A DNA stretch of 30,553 nt from NCBI GenBank assembly GCA_900553815.1, contig USEY01000047.1, positions 1-30,553 on the forward strand, given 5' to 3'. This DNA comes from an uncultured Bacteroides sp. (GTDB taxonomy: Bacteria; Bacteroidota; Bacteroidia; Bacteroidales; Bacteroidaceae). Numbering within the stretch: position 1 is the first letter of the stretch; each line of letters starts with the position of its first letter. The position numbers and the translations under genes were made by a program. The notes below the pieces were generated by a model. That model ran no database searches. It saw nothing but the letters and a program-made list of their open reading frames with translations, and was not told the origin of the DNA. Below, in pieces: positions 15,588 through 23,847 of this stretch.

Positions 15588-16631
15588 TTAGCTGTCCTGA
15601 TAGTGGCGCAGAGCGTCGAGTAGCTTGTCATTTTCCACACGGGTCCCTACTGTGACACGCAGGCAATTGCCACACAGGCTGACCGTGTGTCTGTTTCGTA
15701 CGATGATGCCTTCGCCCACCAAGTAGTTGTATATTTTCATGGCGTCCGTTACGCGGACGAGGAAGAAATTAGCATCAGAGGGGAAGATGTGTACCGTGCA
15801 GGGTAGGCGGGCAAACTCAGATTCGAGATAGCCTCGCTCTTCCTTCAATATCTTTACCCAGCGGTCTATCTCGTAGTGGCGGTGTAGCATCTCCAAGGCC
15901 TGTTTTTGGGTCAGCTGATTGACATTGTAGGGGTATTTTATCTTGCTGAAGATGCTAATAATGTCGGTTGAGGCAAAGGCCATGCCCAGCCTGATGGCAG
16001 CACATCCCCAAGCCTTGGAGAAGGTTTGCAGCACGATGAGGTTGGGGTATCGGTCAAGGTCGGCCAGCAGCGAAGGTGCTTCAGAGAAGTCGTTGTAGGC
16101 TTCGTCCACTACTACCAGCCCGTCAAAGCTGTTGAGCACTTTCTCTATCTCTTGGCGCGAGAGATCGTTGCCCGTGGGGTTGTTTGGCGTACAGAGGAAT
16201 ATTAACTTAGTGTGCATGTCGGTGGCAGCCAGTAGCTTGTCGGCCGTGAATTGGAAGTTTTCGTTGAGCTGCACCTTGCGATACTCTACATCGTTGATGT
16301 CGGCACATACCTGATACATACCGTAGGTGGGATCTATGGCAACTACATTGTCTTGCCCTGGCTGGCAGAAGGCTCTGAACACGAGGTCTATGGCCTCGTC
16401 GCTGCCATTGCCGAGGAATATTTGTCGGGGATCTACCTTCTTAATCCGTGCCAGAGTGTTCTTCACTTCCCATTGCATGGGGTCGGGGTATCGGTTGTGG
16501 GGACCGTTGTAGGGGTTTTCGTTGGCGTCGAGGAAGACGGAGGCTTCCACTCCCTTGTATTCGTCGCGTGCCGAGGAGTAGGGCTTCAATTTCCAGATAT
16601 TAGGGCGTGTAAGTTCTTGCAATGTTTTCAT
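15588..16631 (-). CDS. hisC: Histidinol-phosphate aminotransferase
   Basis: The 347-residue class I/II aminotransferase makes histidinol phosphate from imidazole-acetol phosphate using glutamate. PLP-binding features are visible: [15 protein letters not shown] near the N-terminus, [11 protein letters not shown] in the middle, DEAYNDF for the pyridine contact, and [17 protein letters not shown] with the Schiff-base Lys. The gene follows hisD after 123 nt that hold short inverted words (AGTGGT/ACCACT type) and a repeated AGACCACTT. hisB, which often follows hisC in Bacteroides, is absent: the operon ends here against ilvC. Confidence 0.94.
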   Translation of the reverse strand: MKTLQELTRPNIWKLKPYSSARDEYKGVEASVFLDANENPYNGPHNRYPDPMQWEVKNTLARIKKVDPRQIFLGNGSDEAIDLVFRAFCQPGQDNVVAIDPTYGMYQVCADINDVEYRKVQLNENFQFTADKLLAATDMHTKLIFLCTPNNPTGNDLSRQEIEKVLNSFDGLVVVDEAYNDFSEAPSLLADLDRYPNLIVLQTFSKAWGCAAIRLGMAFASTDIISIFSKIKYPYNVNQLTQKQALEMLHRHYEIDRWVKILKEERGYLESEFARLPCTVHIFPSDANFFLVRVTDAMKIYNYLVGEGIIVRNRHTVSLCGNCLRVTVGTRVENDKLLDALRHYQDS

Positions 16632-16754
16632 GTCGTTTGGCGTTTTTAGTGGTGTTAATCAGTGATTAGTGGCCAGTGCCGGTGGGCAATAGGTAGCCAT
16701 CAGTCCGGTTACAGACCACTTTTAACTTTTCAGTTATTACTTATTACAGACCAC

Positions 16755-18035
16755 TTATTGTTGTTTTATTCTGACGGTTACAGCTTGTTTGTGCGCATCG
16801 AGATGCTCGTTGGCAGCCATGATTTCGATGGCGGGACCAATGCGCTGTATGCCTTCGCGAGTGAGCTGCTGGAAGGTGATTTTGCGTATGAAGCTGTCGA
16901 GGCTTACTCCGCTATAGGCCTTGGCATAACCGTTGGTGGGCAGGGTATGGTTGGTGCCCGAGGCATAGTCGCCGGCACTTTCGGGCGAGTACGAGCCGAG
17001 GAAGACAGAGCCTGCGTTCACCACGTGTGCGGCTTCTTCTTCAGGGTTGGTCGTTTCGATGATAAGGTGTTCAGGAGCATATTGGTTAGTCATTTCGAGG
17101 GCCTCGTCCATGCTGGACACAACAATGAGCTTGCTGTTGGCCAGTGACTTTTCGGCAATCTCCTTGCGTGGCAACAAGGCTAGTTGTCGTTCTACTTCGG
17201 CCTTTACAGCCCGTTGCAGGGTAGCCGAGGTGGTGATGAGCAGGGCTTGGCTGTCTACACCATGTTCAGCCTGGCTCAGCAGGTCAGCAGCTACAAAGGT
17301 GGGGTTGGCGCTTTCATCGGCCAATACTTCTACTTCAGAGGGACCGGCGGGCATGTCGATGGCCACATCGCGCAAGCTGACGAGCTGCTTGGCAGCCGTG
17401 ACATATTGATTGCCTGGACCAAAGATTTTGTAGACCTTGGGCACACTTTCTGTGCCATAGGCCATGGCGGCTATGGCCTGCACGCCTCCAGCCTTGAATA
17501 TGCGACTCACACCTGCCACGCGGGCTGCATAGAGCACAGCGGGGTGTACTTTGCCATCGCGGGCAGGAGGAGTGCAGAGCACTATCTCGCGGCAACCGGC
17601 AATGCGTGCGGGCAGAGCCAGCATAAGGACGGTAGAGAACAAGGGAGCTGTGCCCCCCGGTATGTAGAGCCCAACCTTTTCAATGGCTACCGCCTTTTGC
17701 CAGCAGGTCACCCCTGGTTGGGTCTCTACCTTGGCGCCATTGAAGCGCTGGGCTGCGTGGAAGGTTTCTATGTTTTGTGCCGAGAGGCGGATTGCTGCTT
17801 TCAGTTCGTTGCTCACAAGGGCTTCGGCTTCATCCATTTCTTGGGCAGAGACGCTCAAACTGCTTAGTGAAACTTTGTCAAATTGGGTTTCATAGTCCAG
17901 CACGGCACGGTCGCCTTCTGTTTTTACGCGTTCGATGATGGCCTTTACCGTATCGAATAGGTTCTCCGTATCAAGTGTGGGGCGTTTCAACAGGTTGGCC
18001 CATTGGTCTTTATCGGGATTGGTTATGAGTATCAT
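16755..18035 (-). CDS. hisD: Histidinol dehydrogenase
   Basis: The 426-residue enzyme oxidises L-histidinol to L-histidine in two NAD-dependent steps, with Zn2+. Diagnostic segments include YIPGGTAPLFSTVLMLALPA, the NAD-binding IFGPGNQYVTAAKQLV, and DMPAGPSEVEVLADESANP. GSVFLGSYSPESAGDYASGT lies near the C-terminus, followed by the zinc ligand region NHTLPT. It starts 34 nt after hisG on the same transcript. The short gap contains the AATGATTAATGGT word also seen at 272-284. Confidence 0.95.
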   Translation of the reverse strand: MILITNPDKDQWANLLKRPTLDTENLFDTVKAIIERVKTEGDRAVLDYETQFDKVSLSSLSVSAQEMDEAEALVSNELKAAIRLSAQNIETFHAAQRFNGAKVETQPGVTCWQKAVAIEKVGLYIPGGTAPLFSTVLMLALPARIAGCREIVLCTPPARDGKVHPAVLYAARVAGVSRIFKAGGVQAIAAMAYGTESVPKVYKIFGPGNQYVTAAKQLVSLRDVAIDMPAGPSEVEVLADESANPTFVAADLLSQAEHGVDSQALLITTSATLQRAVKAEVERQLALLPRKEIAEKSLANSKLIVVSSMDEALEMTNQYAPEHLIIETTNPEEEAAHVVNAGSVFLGSYSPESAGDYASGTNHTLPTNGYAKAYSGVSLDSFIRKITFQQLTREGIQRIGPAIEIMAANEHLDAHKQAVTVRIKQQ

Positions 18036-18069
18036 GGGGAGTGTTTAATGATTAATGGTTAGTGGTTAA

Positions 18070-18924
18070 TCAGATAATCATTTTCTCGATGGGGAGCACG
18101 AGGATGCCTTCGGCGCCGAGCGTTTTCAGCTTGCCTATGATTTCCCAAAAACATTTCTCGTCGAGTACGGTGTGTACAGAGCACCATCCTTCTTGTGCCA
18201 GGGGCATTACCGTGGGACTCTTCATGCCTGGCAGTACGGCTATGATGTCGTTCAGCTTATCCTTAGGGGCATTCATCAGCACGTATTTCTTATCTTCGGC
18301 CGTCTTTACCGCATCCATGCGGAAGAGCAGTTCTTTCAAGATTTCCTTCTTTTCATCGCAGAGGTTCTTGTTGCCTATGAGCAGGGCTTCTGACTTCATT
18401 ACCACTTCTACTTCCTTGAGGCGGTTGCTGACCAAAGTAGAGCCTGAACTTACAATGTCGAAGATGGCGTCGGCCAGGCCAATGCCGGGCGATACTTCTA
18501 CCGAGCCTGTGATGACATGTATCTCTGCGCTGACCTGTTGTTGCTTGAGGTAGTTGGAGAGTATGGCGGGGTAGGAGGTGGCAATTTTTTTGCCATTGAA
18601 CCACTCCACGCCTGGGTAGTCAATGTCCTTGGGCATGGCCAGCGAAAGTCGGCACTTGCTGAAGCCCAAGCGTTTCACTATTTCTGCGTTTTCGTTCTTT
18701 TCTACAAATTCATTTTCGCCCACGATGCCTATGTCAGCCACGCCAGTCGCTACCGTTTGGGGTATGTCGTCGTCTCTCAGAAAGAGAACTTCGATGGGAA
18801 AGTTGGACGATTGCACCAGGAGGGTACGTTTGGTGGCACTTAATTTGATGTCGGCTTCTTCCAGAAAGGACATGGTTTCGTCGTAGAGACGTCCTTTGGC
18901 TTGTACTGCGATTCTTAGTAACAT
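18070..18924 (-). CDS. hisG: ATP phosphoribosyltransferase (long form)
   Basis: The 284-residue protein catalyses the first, committed step of histidine synthesis, joining ATP and PRPP. It is the long form that carries its own C-terminal regulatory domain (about residues 210-284, including EGWCSVHTVLDEKCFWEI), so it should be inhibited by histidine without HisZ. The PRPP-binding loop ADAIFDIVSSGSTLVSNRL is near residues 165-183. MLLRIAVQAKGRLYDET at 18924 is the family's normal start. The frame is open upstream, but that part overlaps the attenuator and was rejected. It is the first gene after the his leader and attenuator. Confidence 0.95.
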   Translation of the reverse strand: MLLRIAVQAKGRLYDETMSFLEEADIKLSATKRTLLVQSSNFPIEVLFLRDDDIPQTVATGVADIGIVGENEFVEKNENAEIVKRLGFSKCRLSLAMPKDIDYPGVEWFNGKKIATSYPAILSNYLKQQQVSAEIHVITGSVEVSPGIGLADAIFDIVSSGSTLVSNRLKEVEVVMKSEALLIGNKNLCDEKKEILKELLFRMDAVKTAEDKKYVLMNAPKDKLNDIIAVLPGMKSPTVMPLAQEGWCSVHTVLDEKCFWEIIGKLKTLGAEGILVLPIEKMII

Positions 18925-18985
18925 AGTTTTTATTTGTATTGTTAGTTTATATTGCTTTTTAATGGCTTTTGGCTTATGGTACGAT

Positions 18986-19025
18986 AAAAAAAGACGAGGC
19001 TTGCAACTGTTCGGCAAGCCTCGTC
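18986..19025 (-). terminator. his attenuator terminator
   Basis: On the minus strand GACGAGGCTTGC (19025-19014) pairs perfectly with GCAAGCCTCGTC (19004-18993) around a 9-nt loop, followed by seven U (18992-18986). It lies 61 nt before the hisG ATG. A competing pair is possible: TTCGGTAGGC (19076-19067) with GCTTGCCGAA (19019-19010), ten pairs including two G-U. That would break the terminator. Confidence 0.88.
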
Positions 19026-19076
19026 AATATATATACCTTCCAACGTCATACACATACCGTCATACTGCCTACCGAA

Positions 19077-19124
19077 TTATTCGTCAGGGTGATGATGATG
19101 GTGATGTGTAGTTCTTGTTTTCAT
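19077..19124 (-). CDS. hisL: his operon leader peptide
   Basis: The frame reads MKTRTTHHHHHHPDE and stops at TAA (19079-19077). Six consecutive His codons (19106-19089) and the following Pro-Asp closely resemble the enterobacterial leader HisL, which has seven His before Pro-Asp. It starts about 18 nt after the predicted transcription start and lies just upstream of a terminator in front of hisG. This is a classical histidine attenuation leader. The antiterminator arm begins one base after the stop codon, 12 nt after the last His codon. Confidence 0.9.
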   Translation of the reverse strand: MKTRTTHHHHHHPDE

Positions 19125-19147
19125 ATCTTATTCTTGATTTGATTGCG

Positions 19148-19180
19148 ACAAATGTAAACCATATATCTGAAACATCCAAG
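19148..19180 (-). promoter_or_regulatory. his operon promoter
   Basis: On the minus strand CTTG (19180-19177), 20 nt and TACATTTGT (19156-19148) fit the Bacteroidetes consensus. The leader ATG is at 19124. Confidence 0.7.
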
Positions 19181-19251
19181 GATTTATCACAAAATGTTTG
19201 ATTTTTATTTCATTTTTCTTTGTTGAATACTTGATGGGTAACAATTTTGTC

Positions 19252-19749
19252 TTATTTGTCAGCCAGCGGGTCGGCCTCTTCTGCCTCAACCTCGCAGCTT
19301 CGGAAGTACATTTCTTCCTCGGCTTTTTGGCGTGGGAAGGTGAAGTAGGTGCACAAGGCTTCTGTGCATAGTTCGCCTGCGCTGTTGTAGAGACGTGCTT
19401 CTACCAGGATAATGTTGCGCTTTTGCTCTCGGATGGAAGCACGTAATACAAGGTGTGAGTCGTTGGTGGAGATGGATTTGCGATAGCGAGTCTCCATTTT
19501 CGAGGTCACACCTGTGGTTTGCAGCTTGCGCAAGATGACCCACGCGCATATTTCATCGAGCAGGACAGACTGTATGCCGCCATGAAGGGTGTCAATCCAT
19601 CCTTGGTATTCAGGGCGTGGCTTCCATACGCTGACAATTTCGTCGCCGTCTTCATAAAATTCCATCTTCACGCCTGCTTGATTGTTGGGAGCACAACCGA
19701 AACAGTTGTAGCCTTCCATGTCTTTCCATGGGTTGATTATTTTTTTCAT
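19252..19749 (-). CDS. PaaI-type hotdog thioesterase
   Basis: The 165-residue protein has a single hotdog domain of the PaaI/4HBT type. The segment GWIDTLHGGIQSVLLDEICAW (about residues 50-70) carries the family HGG motif and the acidic catalytic residue. The N-terminal NCFGCAPNNQAGVKMEF is typical of a clade of acyl-CoA thioesterases. The substrate is not predictable. The C-terminus is acidic and probably disordered. It stands alone between the his leader region and an esterase gene, with a 227-nt upstream gap that holds repeats, and no convincing promoter was found for it. Confidence 0.8.
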   Translation of the reverse strand: MKKIINPWKDMEGYNCFGCAPNNQAGVKMEFYEDGDEIVSVWKPRPEYQGWIDTLHGGIQSVLLDEICAWVILRKLQTTGVTSKMETRYRKSISTNDSHLVLRASIREQKRNIILVEARLYNSAGELCTEALCTYFTFPRQKAEEEMYFRSCEVEAEEADPLADK

Positions 19750-19814
19750 GATATCTTATATTTTGATGGGATAATTCATAATCTTGCAAAATGCCATATA
19801 TCTTGTTGTTTATG

Positions 19815-19852
19815 AAGCGATGTTTTTCTAAGCAGATTGAAAAACATTGCTT
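19815..19852. repeat. 14-bp hairpin upstream of the hotdog thioesterase gene
   Basis: AAGCGATGTTTTTC (19815-19828) pairs with GAAAAACATTGCTT (19839-19852) with one mismatch and a 10-nt loop. It lies 125 nt past the stop of the esterase gene and may serve as its terminator, although the U tract is poor. Confidence 0.5.
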
Positions 19853-19859
19853 CTTGTAC

Positions 19860-19947
19860 GTCAAAGCCTTGTCGTTTGCTTGTCAACGTATTGCTTTCGG
19901 TCGACTAAAGTATCGCTTTTAGTCGGTCAACGTGTCGCTTTCTGTTT
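19860..19947. repeat. Four degenerate repeats of about 22 bp
   Basis: Related units begin at 19860, 19882, 19903 and 19926: GTCAAAGCCTTGTCGTTTG, GTCAACGTATTGCTTTCGG, GACTAAAGTATCGCTTTTAG and GTCAACGTGTCGCTTTCTG. The rough consensus is GTCAACGTATCGCTTT with 21-23 nt spacing. The array is non-coding and ends about 30 nt past the esterase stop. Confidence 0.6.
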
Positions 19948-19976
19948 GCTGCGTACTCCTTTAGGGAAACTGATGT

Positions 19977-21092
19977 TTAATGTTGGGCAGTTGTCCAGCC
20001 GGTTATTTTTTGGATGAACGGGGTCAGTTCAGATGCCATTTTCATGTGTTGACGCAAAGAGGGGTGCCAGCTGGCGCCGATGGCCAACGAGCCTGTCTGT
20101 GGAGAGAAGTCGAAACGATAGACCTTCGTATCGCCTTGGCGGTGATGTTCGTCGGCTATCTTGTCGAGTGCCTTTTTGACAATTTCCAGCGGCTTGCCGT
20201 TCATTAAAGGGCCTGTCAGCAGGACGATTTGTGCTTTGGGATAGGTGGTGCGCAGATGTTTTACGAATTTGCGATAGCCTTCTTCAAGCAGGTTGGCGTC
20301 GTAGTTGTCTAAGCTCATGTCGTTGGTACCCAAGTTGAGGCAGACTACATCGGGGGTGTAGAGAGCGTGGTTCCATGTTTCGGTAGAGTCCATGAAGAGG
20401 GTTTGCTCGTACATGGCAGGCATGCAGTCGCGGCTTCCTGACTTGGGTGCGCCGTAGTTGCGATAAATGCCTATGCCCGAGCGTGCCACTACCAAGTGTT
20501 GGGCGTTGAGCAGGCGGGCTGTTTGTGCTGCGTAGGTGTAGTAGTGATTTTCTGTTTCATAGCTGAAGGGGTCACTTGGGTCTTCTGACTCTACGCCATA
20601 GCCGCAGGTGATGGAGTTGCCGATGAATTCAATGCGCCGTTGGGGCAGTACGGGAGCTTGGGCCAGCTGGCATCCTTTGTCCAGATAGAAGCCACGGAAG
20701 GCAGGTTTCAGTTCATAGCCTTCGATGACGTACATGATGCGGGCTGAGTGTATGCCTTGTGGCAATCCTTCGGCCAAGGTCTTAATGGAGTCGTTCTCGC
20801 CGAAATCAATACGATAGGCGGGGAAGTTGTCTATTTCTACCATGAATCCACCGCTGTTTTTCTTCACAGCCATTTGCAGGGAGGTGCCTTCAAAGTTGGC
20901 CATGATGCTTACGCCTGGATAGGTGAAGCGTACACTGCCTGGCTGGGTGGTACTGATGCGCCCCATGTAGACGATGTTGGCATCGCTGGGTGCAATGAAT
21001 GTTTTGTCTTCTTGTGCATTGGCCGAAATGTACAGGCCGAAGCATAGGATGGCTACACTTAGCAGCTTTCTGAGTGTTTGTTGATAGTTCAT
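19977..21092 (-). CDS. Secreted SGNH/GDSL esterase, CE2-like
   Basis: The 371-residue protein starts with a signal peptide (hydrophobic core LLSVAILCFGLYISANA, cleavage likely after residue 26), so it should act in the periplasm or outside. An N-terminal beta-sandwich (about 30-145) precedes an SGNH hydrolase domain. Block I is EFIGNSITCGYG with the catalytic Ser at 160, block III is LNLGTNDMS, and block V is SWHPS with the catalytic His at 343. This two-domain build matches carbohydrate esterase family 2, which deacetylates xylan or glucomannan. There is no SusCD or glycosidase gene nearby to show the glycan. The start is 28 nt after the ppk stop, so cotranscription with ppk is possible. Confidence 0.85.
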   Translation of the reverse strand: MNYQQTLRKLLSVAILCFGLYISANAQEDKTFIAPSDANIVYMGRISTTQPGSVRFTYPGVSIMANFEGTSLQMAVKKNSGGFMVEIDNFPAYRIDFGENDSIKTLAEGLPQGIHSARIMYVIEGYELKPAFRGFYLDKGCQLAQAPVLPQRRIEFIGNSITCGYGVESEDPSDPFSYETENHYYTYAAQTARLLNAQHLVVARSGIGIYRNYGAPKSGSRDCMPAMYEQTLFMDSTETWNHALYTPDVVCLNLGTNDMSLDNYDANLLEEGYRKFVKHLRTTYPKAQIVLLTGPLMNGKPLEIVKKALDKIADEHHRQGDTKVYRFDFSPQTGSLAIGASWHPSLRQHMKMASELTPFIQKITGWTTAQH

Positions 21093-21120
21093 TGAAATGT
21101 TTTTTGGTTTTTAGAAATTA

Positions 21121-23193
21121 TTATTCGTTGGCATTGTTCTTTTTTGCCAGGTATTCGTAGAACTCATATTGTGCCCTGATTTTCTCTCGTTGGTGATTGG
21201 GCGATTTCCAGTTGTTGTGCAGATGTTCGTCAATGAAACATGCTTTGCGGCGGTCGGCCAGTTGGATGTTAAGCATGTCGATGAGCTCCTGTTTGAGGTC
21301 GGGGTCGAGCACAGGTGTGACTGCCTCGATGCGGCGATAGAGATTGCGCCTCATCCAGTCGGGTGAGCCCAAGAAGAGCTTGGGCTGGTTGTTGTTGCCA
21401 AAATACCATACGCGGGCATGCTCGAGGAAGGTGTCGACAATGCGTGTCACTTTGATATTGCGGCTGAAGGATTGATTGGGTATGAGACAACAAATGCCTC
21501 TGACGATGAGGTCAATCTCTACGCCTGCTTCTGATGCCTGATAGAGTCTCTCTATCATGGCTGGATCTTGAAGGGCATTCATCTTGAGTATGATTCTGCC
21601 GCCTTTGCCATTCTTAGCCAGTTCTATTTCTTTGTCTATAAGTTTGTTGAGCGTGTCAATGAGGTTGAAGCGCGCCACCAGCAGGTGGTGGAAAGTAGGA
21701 TTGGGCTTGCCTTGCAAAGTGCGGAAGAGACGCTTCAGGTCTTTCACAATGCCGCTGTGGCTGGTGAACAGACCGCAATCGGCATAGAGTTTGGCCGTCT
21801 TTTCGTTAAAGTTGCCTGTGCTGATGTAGGCATAGCCAGGTATGTCAGCTCTTTGACCTGGCTTAAAGAGGATAAGCGCCACCTTGGCGTGTACCTTCAG
21901 GCCGGGTATGCTGTAGATGATGTTGATGCCTGCCGCTTTCATCATTTCGGCCGTAGCTAAGTTGTTTTCTTCATCAAAGCGTGCTTTTAGCTCAACGAAG
22001 ACAGTCACTTTTTTGCCGTTTTGGGCGGCTGCTATCAGGGTGTTGATGACGGCGGAGTTTTCTGCCACTCTATATTGTGTAACCATGATTTCGCCCACGG
22101 CAGGCTGATGGACAGCTTCGTAGAGAAAGTGGATGAAGTGCTCGAACGAGTGGTAGGGATAGTGAAGTAACAGGTCCTTGCGCTCAATATAGCGGAAGAT
22201 GGATTCGTCCTTATCCAGATAGTTGAGCTTCATGGGTTGAGGCTTCTGGATGGGTGGCAGATGGTGGTTTGGGTTAGGCAGATGGCTCAAGTCTTCCATG
22301 TTCAGGTGCTTGTCGCCAGGTACCAGTTCGCTTTGTTTTATGTCGAAAGCGTCCATGAGGAAGTGTAGGAAGTCGTCGGGTATGGCCCGGTCGTAGACAA
22401 AACGGCATACAGCGCCAATCTTGCGTTTCTTCACCTTGGTCTTCACTTGCTCTATGATTTCTGACGTCTTGGCGTTGTCGTCAATCAATATATCCGCGTC
22501 GCGCGAAATCTTGATGCAATAGCTGCTTTCCACCTCATAGCCAGGGAAAATGCTGCTCAGATTGGCTTTGATGATGTCTTCAATGTACATCAGGTAGTAG
22601 TCTTTCCCTTCTTTGGGCAGTTCGATGAAACGAGGCACCTTGCTGTAGGGCAACTTCATGACGAAGTATTGGGTATAGTCGGCATCTGTTGGTGTCTTGT
22701 CCTTGGCATGTAGTCGTACGGCTAGATAGAGTCGGTTGTCGCGGAGGAAAGAGCGCACGCGTGTTTTGTCTACAGGTACAGGAGTGAGGTAGGGGAATAT
22801 CTCTTCACGGAAGAATCGCTTCACGAACTCTTGGTGGAAAGGTTCCACGTTGCGGCTCTGATAAAAGATAATGTGATTCTTTTTCAGTGCAGGCAACAAT
22901 TGCTTTTCGTAGATACGCACTCTGTCCTCAAGTTGCCTGTTTACTTCTTGGTTGATTTCTTCTACCAAGGCCGTAGCAGAGTTTATTGTCTCTTCATCGT
23001 CGCGTGTAGCACCTCCTGCCACAGCTTTGTGGTCGGCCACACGTATTTTATAGAATTCCTCCAAGTTGGAAGAGTAGATAGACATGAAATTGATTCGCTC
23101 GTACAAGGGCAGTGTATCATCGGCCGCTTCCATCAGTACGCGGTAGTTGAAAGATAGCCAGCTAATGTCCCGTTTGAAATATCTGTCTTCCAT
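21121..23193 (-). CDS. ppk1: Polyphosphate kinase 1
   Basis: The 690-residue protein matches Ppk1, which reversibly polymerises the gamma phosphate of ATP into polyphosphate and is important in stress and starvation. The N-terminal domain begins RYFKRDISWLSFNYRVLMEA with the typical NFMSIYSSNLEEFYKIRVA. The phospholipase-D-like C-terminal half has GLKVHAKVALIL, with the His that carries the phosphoenzyme, GYAYISTGNFNEKTA, and KLFLGSPDWMRRNL. The ATG at 23193 gives MEDRYFKRD, the usual start. The frame is open a further 36 codons, but that stretch contains the predicted promoter region. It diverges from a YfcE-type gene with overlapping promoters. Confidence 0.95.
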   Translation of the reverse strand: MEDRYFKRDISWLSFNYRVLMEAADDTLPLYERINFMSIYSSNLEEFYKIRVADHKAVAGGATRDDEETINSATALVEEINQEVNRQLEDRVRIYEKQLLPALKKNHIIFYQSRNVEPFHQEFVKRFFREEIFPYLTPVPVDKTRVRSFLRDNRLYLAVRLHAKDKTPTDADYTQYFVMKLPYSKVPRFIELPKEGKDYYLMYIEDIIKANLSSIFPGYEVESSYCIKISRDADILIDDNAKTSEIIEQVKTKVKKRKIGAVCRFVYDRAIPDDFLHFLMDAFDIKQSELVPGDKHLNMEDLSHLPNPNHHLPPIQKPQPMKLNYLDKDESIFRYIERKDLLLHYPYHSFEHFIHFLYEAVHQPAVGEIMVTQYRVAENSAVINTLIAAAQNGKKVTVFVELKARFDEENNLATAEMMKAAGINIIYSIPGLKVHAKVALILFKPGQRADIPGYAYISTGNFNEKTAKLYADCGLFTSHSGIVKDLKRLFRTLQGKPNPTFHHLLVARFNLIDTLNKLIDKEIELAKNGKGGRIILKMNALQDPAMIERLYQASEAGVEIDLIVRGICCLIPNQSFSRNIKVTRIVDTFLEHARVWYFGNNNQPKLFLGSPDWMRRNLYRRIEAVTPVLDPDLKQELIDMLNIQLADRRKACFIDEHLHNNWKSPNHQREKIRAQYEFYEYLAKKNNANE

Positions 23194-23270
23194 AAGATTC
23201 AATAAGTTGATATGGCGGCAAGTGTTAAGTCTATGCGCTAAATAAATAAAAAGGTGTATTAACTTCCCTC

Positions 23271-23302
23271 CAAAGTTAGTTACCTTTGCACATATAAACA
23301 AA
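23271..23302 (-). promoter_or_regulatory. ppk promoter
   Basis: On the minus strand TTTG (23302-23299), 20 nt and TAACTTTG (23278-23271) match the consensus. The opposite -7 element for the next gene lies within its spacer. Confidence 0.65.
23281..23289 (+). promoter_or_regulatory. YfcE-type gene promoter, -7 element
   Basis: TACCTTTGC is a consensus -7 element. The -33 region is weak. Transcription would begin about 15 nt before the ATG at 23309. Confidence 0.55.
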
Positions 23303-23308
23303 GATTGT

Positions 23309-23800
23309 ATGGTAAAAATTGGTTTGTTGTCCGATACGCATGGTTATTGGGATGAGAAATATCTGCAATATTTTGAACCTTGTGATGAAATATGGCATGC
23401 TGGTGACATTGGGTCGATGGAAGTGGCACAGAAGCTTGCGGCCTATAGGCCTTTCAGGGCTGTTTATGGAAATATTGACGGACAAGATATGAGGAGGCTT
23501 TATCCGCAGGTCTTACGATTTGTAGTGGAGGGTGCCGAGGTGTTGATGAAGCATATTGGTGGGTATCCAGGCAAGTATGACCCTTCGATTGTCGGCAGCT
23601 TGCTGACAAGGCCGCCAAAGTTGTTCATCAGTGGGCATTCGCATATTCTGAAGGTGAAGTATGATAAGACTTTGGGTATGCTTCATATTAATCCAGGTGC
23701 AGCTGGCAAATATGGTTTTCACAAAGTTCGAACGCTGGTCCGTTTCGTCATCGAAGACGGGGTGTTCAAAGACTTGGAGGTCATAGAACTGGCCGGCTGA
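23309..23800 (+). CDS. YfcE/MJ0936-type metallophosphodiesterase
   Basis: The 163-residue protein has all calcineurin-like phosphoesterase motifs of the YfcE/MJ0936 family: LLSDTHG at residues 6-12, HAGDIGS near 31-37, GNIDGQ near 54-59, and SGHSHI near 110. These residues bind two metal ions. The family hydrolyses simple phosphodiesters in vitro, but its physiological substrate is unclear. The start is well supported by the promoter just upstream. rfbA follows after 160 nt with its own promoter. Confidence 0.88.
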   Translation: MVKIGLLSDTHGYWDEKYLQYFEPCDEIWHAGDIGSMEVAQKLAAYRPFRAVYGNIDGQDMRRLYPQVLRFVVEGAEVLMKHIGGYPGKYDPSIVGSLLTRPPKLFISGHSHILKVKYDKTLGMLHINPGAAGKYGFHKVRTLVRFVIEDGVFKDLEVIELAG

Positions 23801-23816
23801 TTTTTTGCATGAATAT

Positions 23817-23847
23817 TTTGTCATGTCAATTTTCTTTCCGACCTTTG
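23817..23847 (+). promoter_or_regulatory. rfbA promoter
   Basis: TTTG at 23817-23820, 19 nt and GACCTTTG at 23840-23847 fit the consensus except for the first base of the -7 element. The 5' untranslated region would be about 110 nt. Confidence 0.5.

Noticed and set aside
18925..19017. 31-codon upstream extension of hisG
   Set aside because: It reads through the U run and part of the attenuator hairpin. MLLRIAVQAKGR at 18924 is the family start.
19860..19947. CRISPR array
   Set aside because: The units are too degenerate and too close together, there are no distinct spacers, and no cas genes are nearby.
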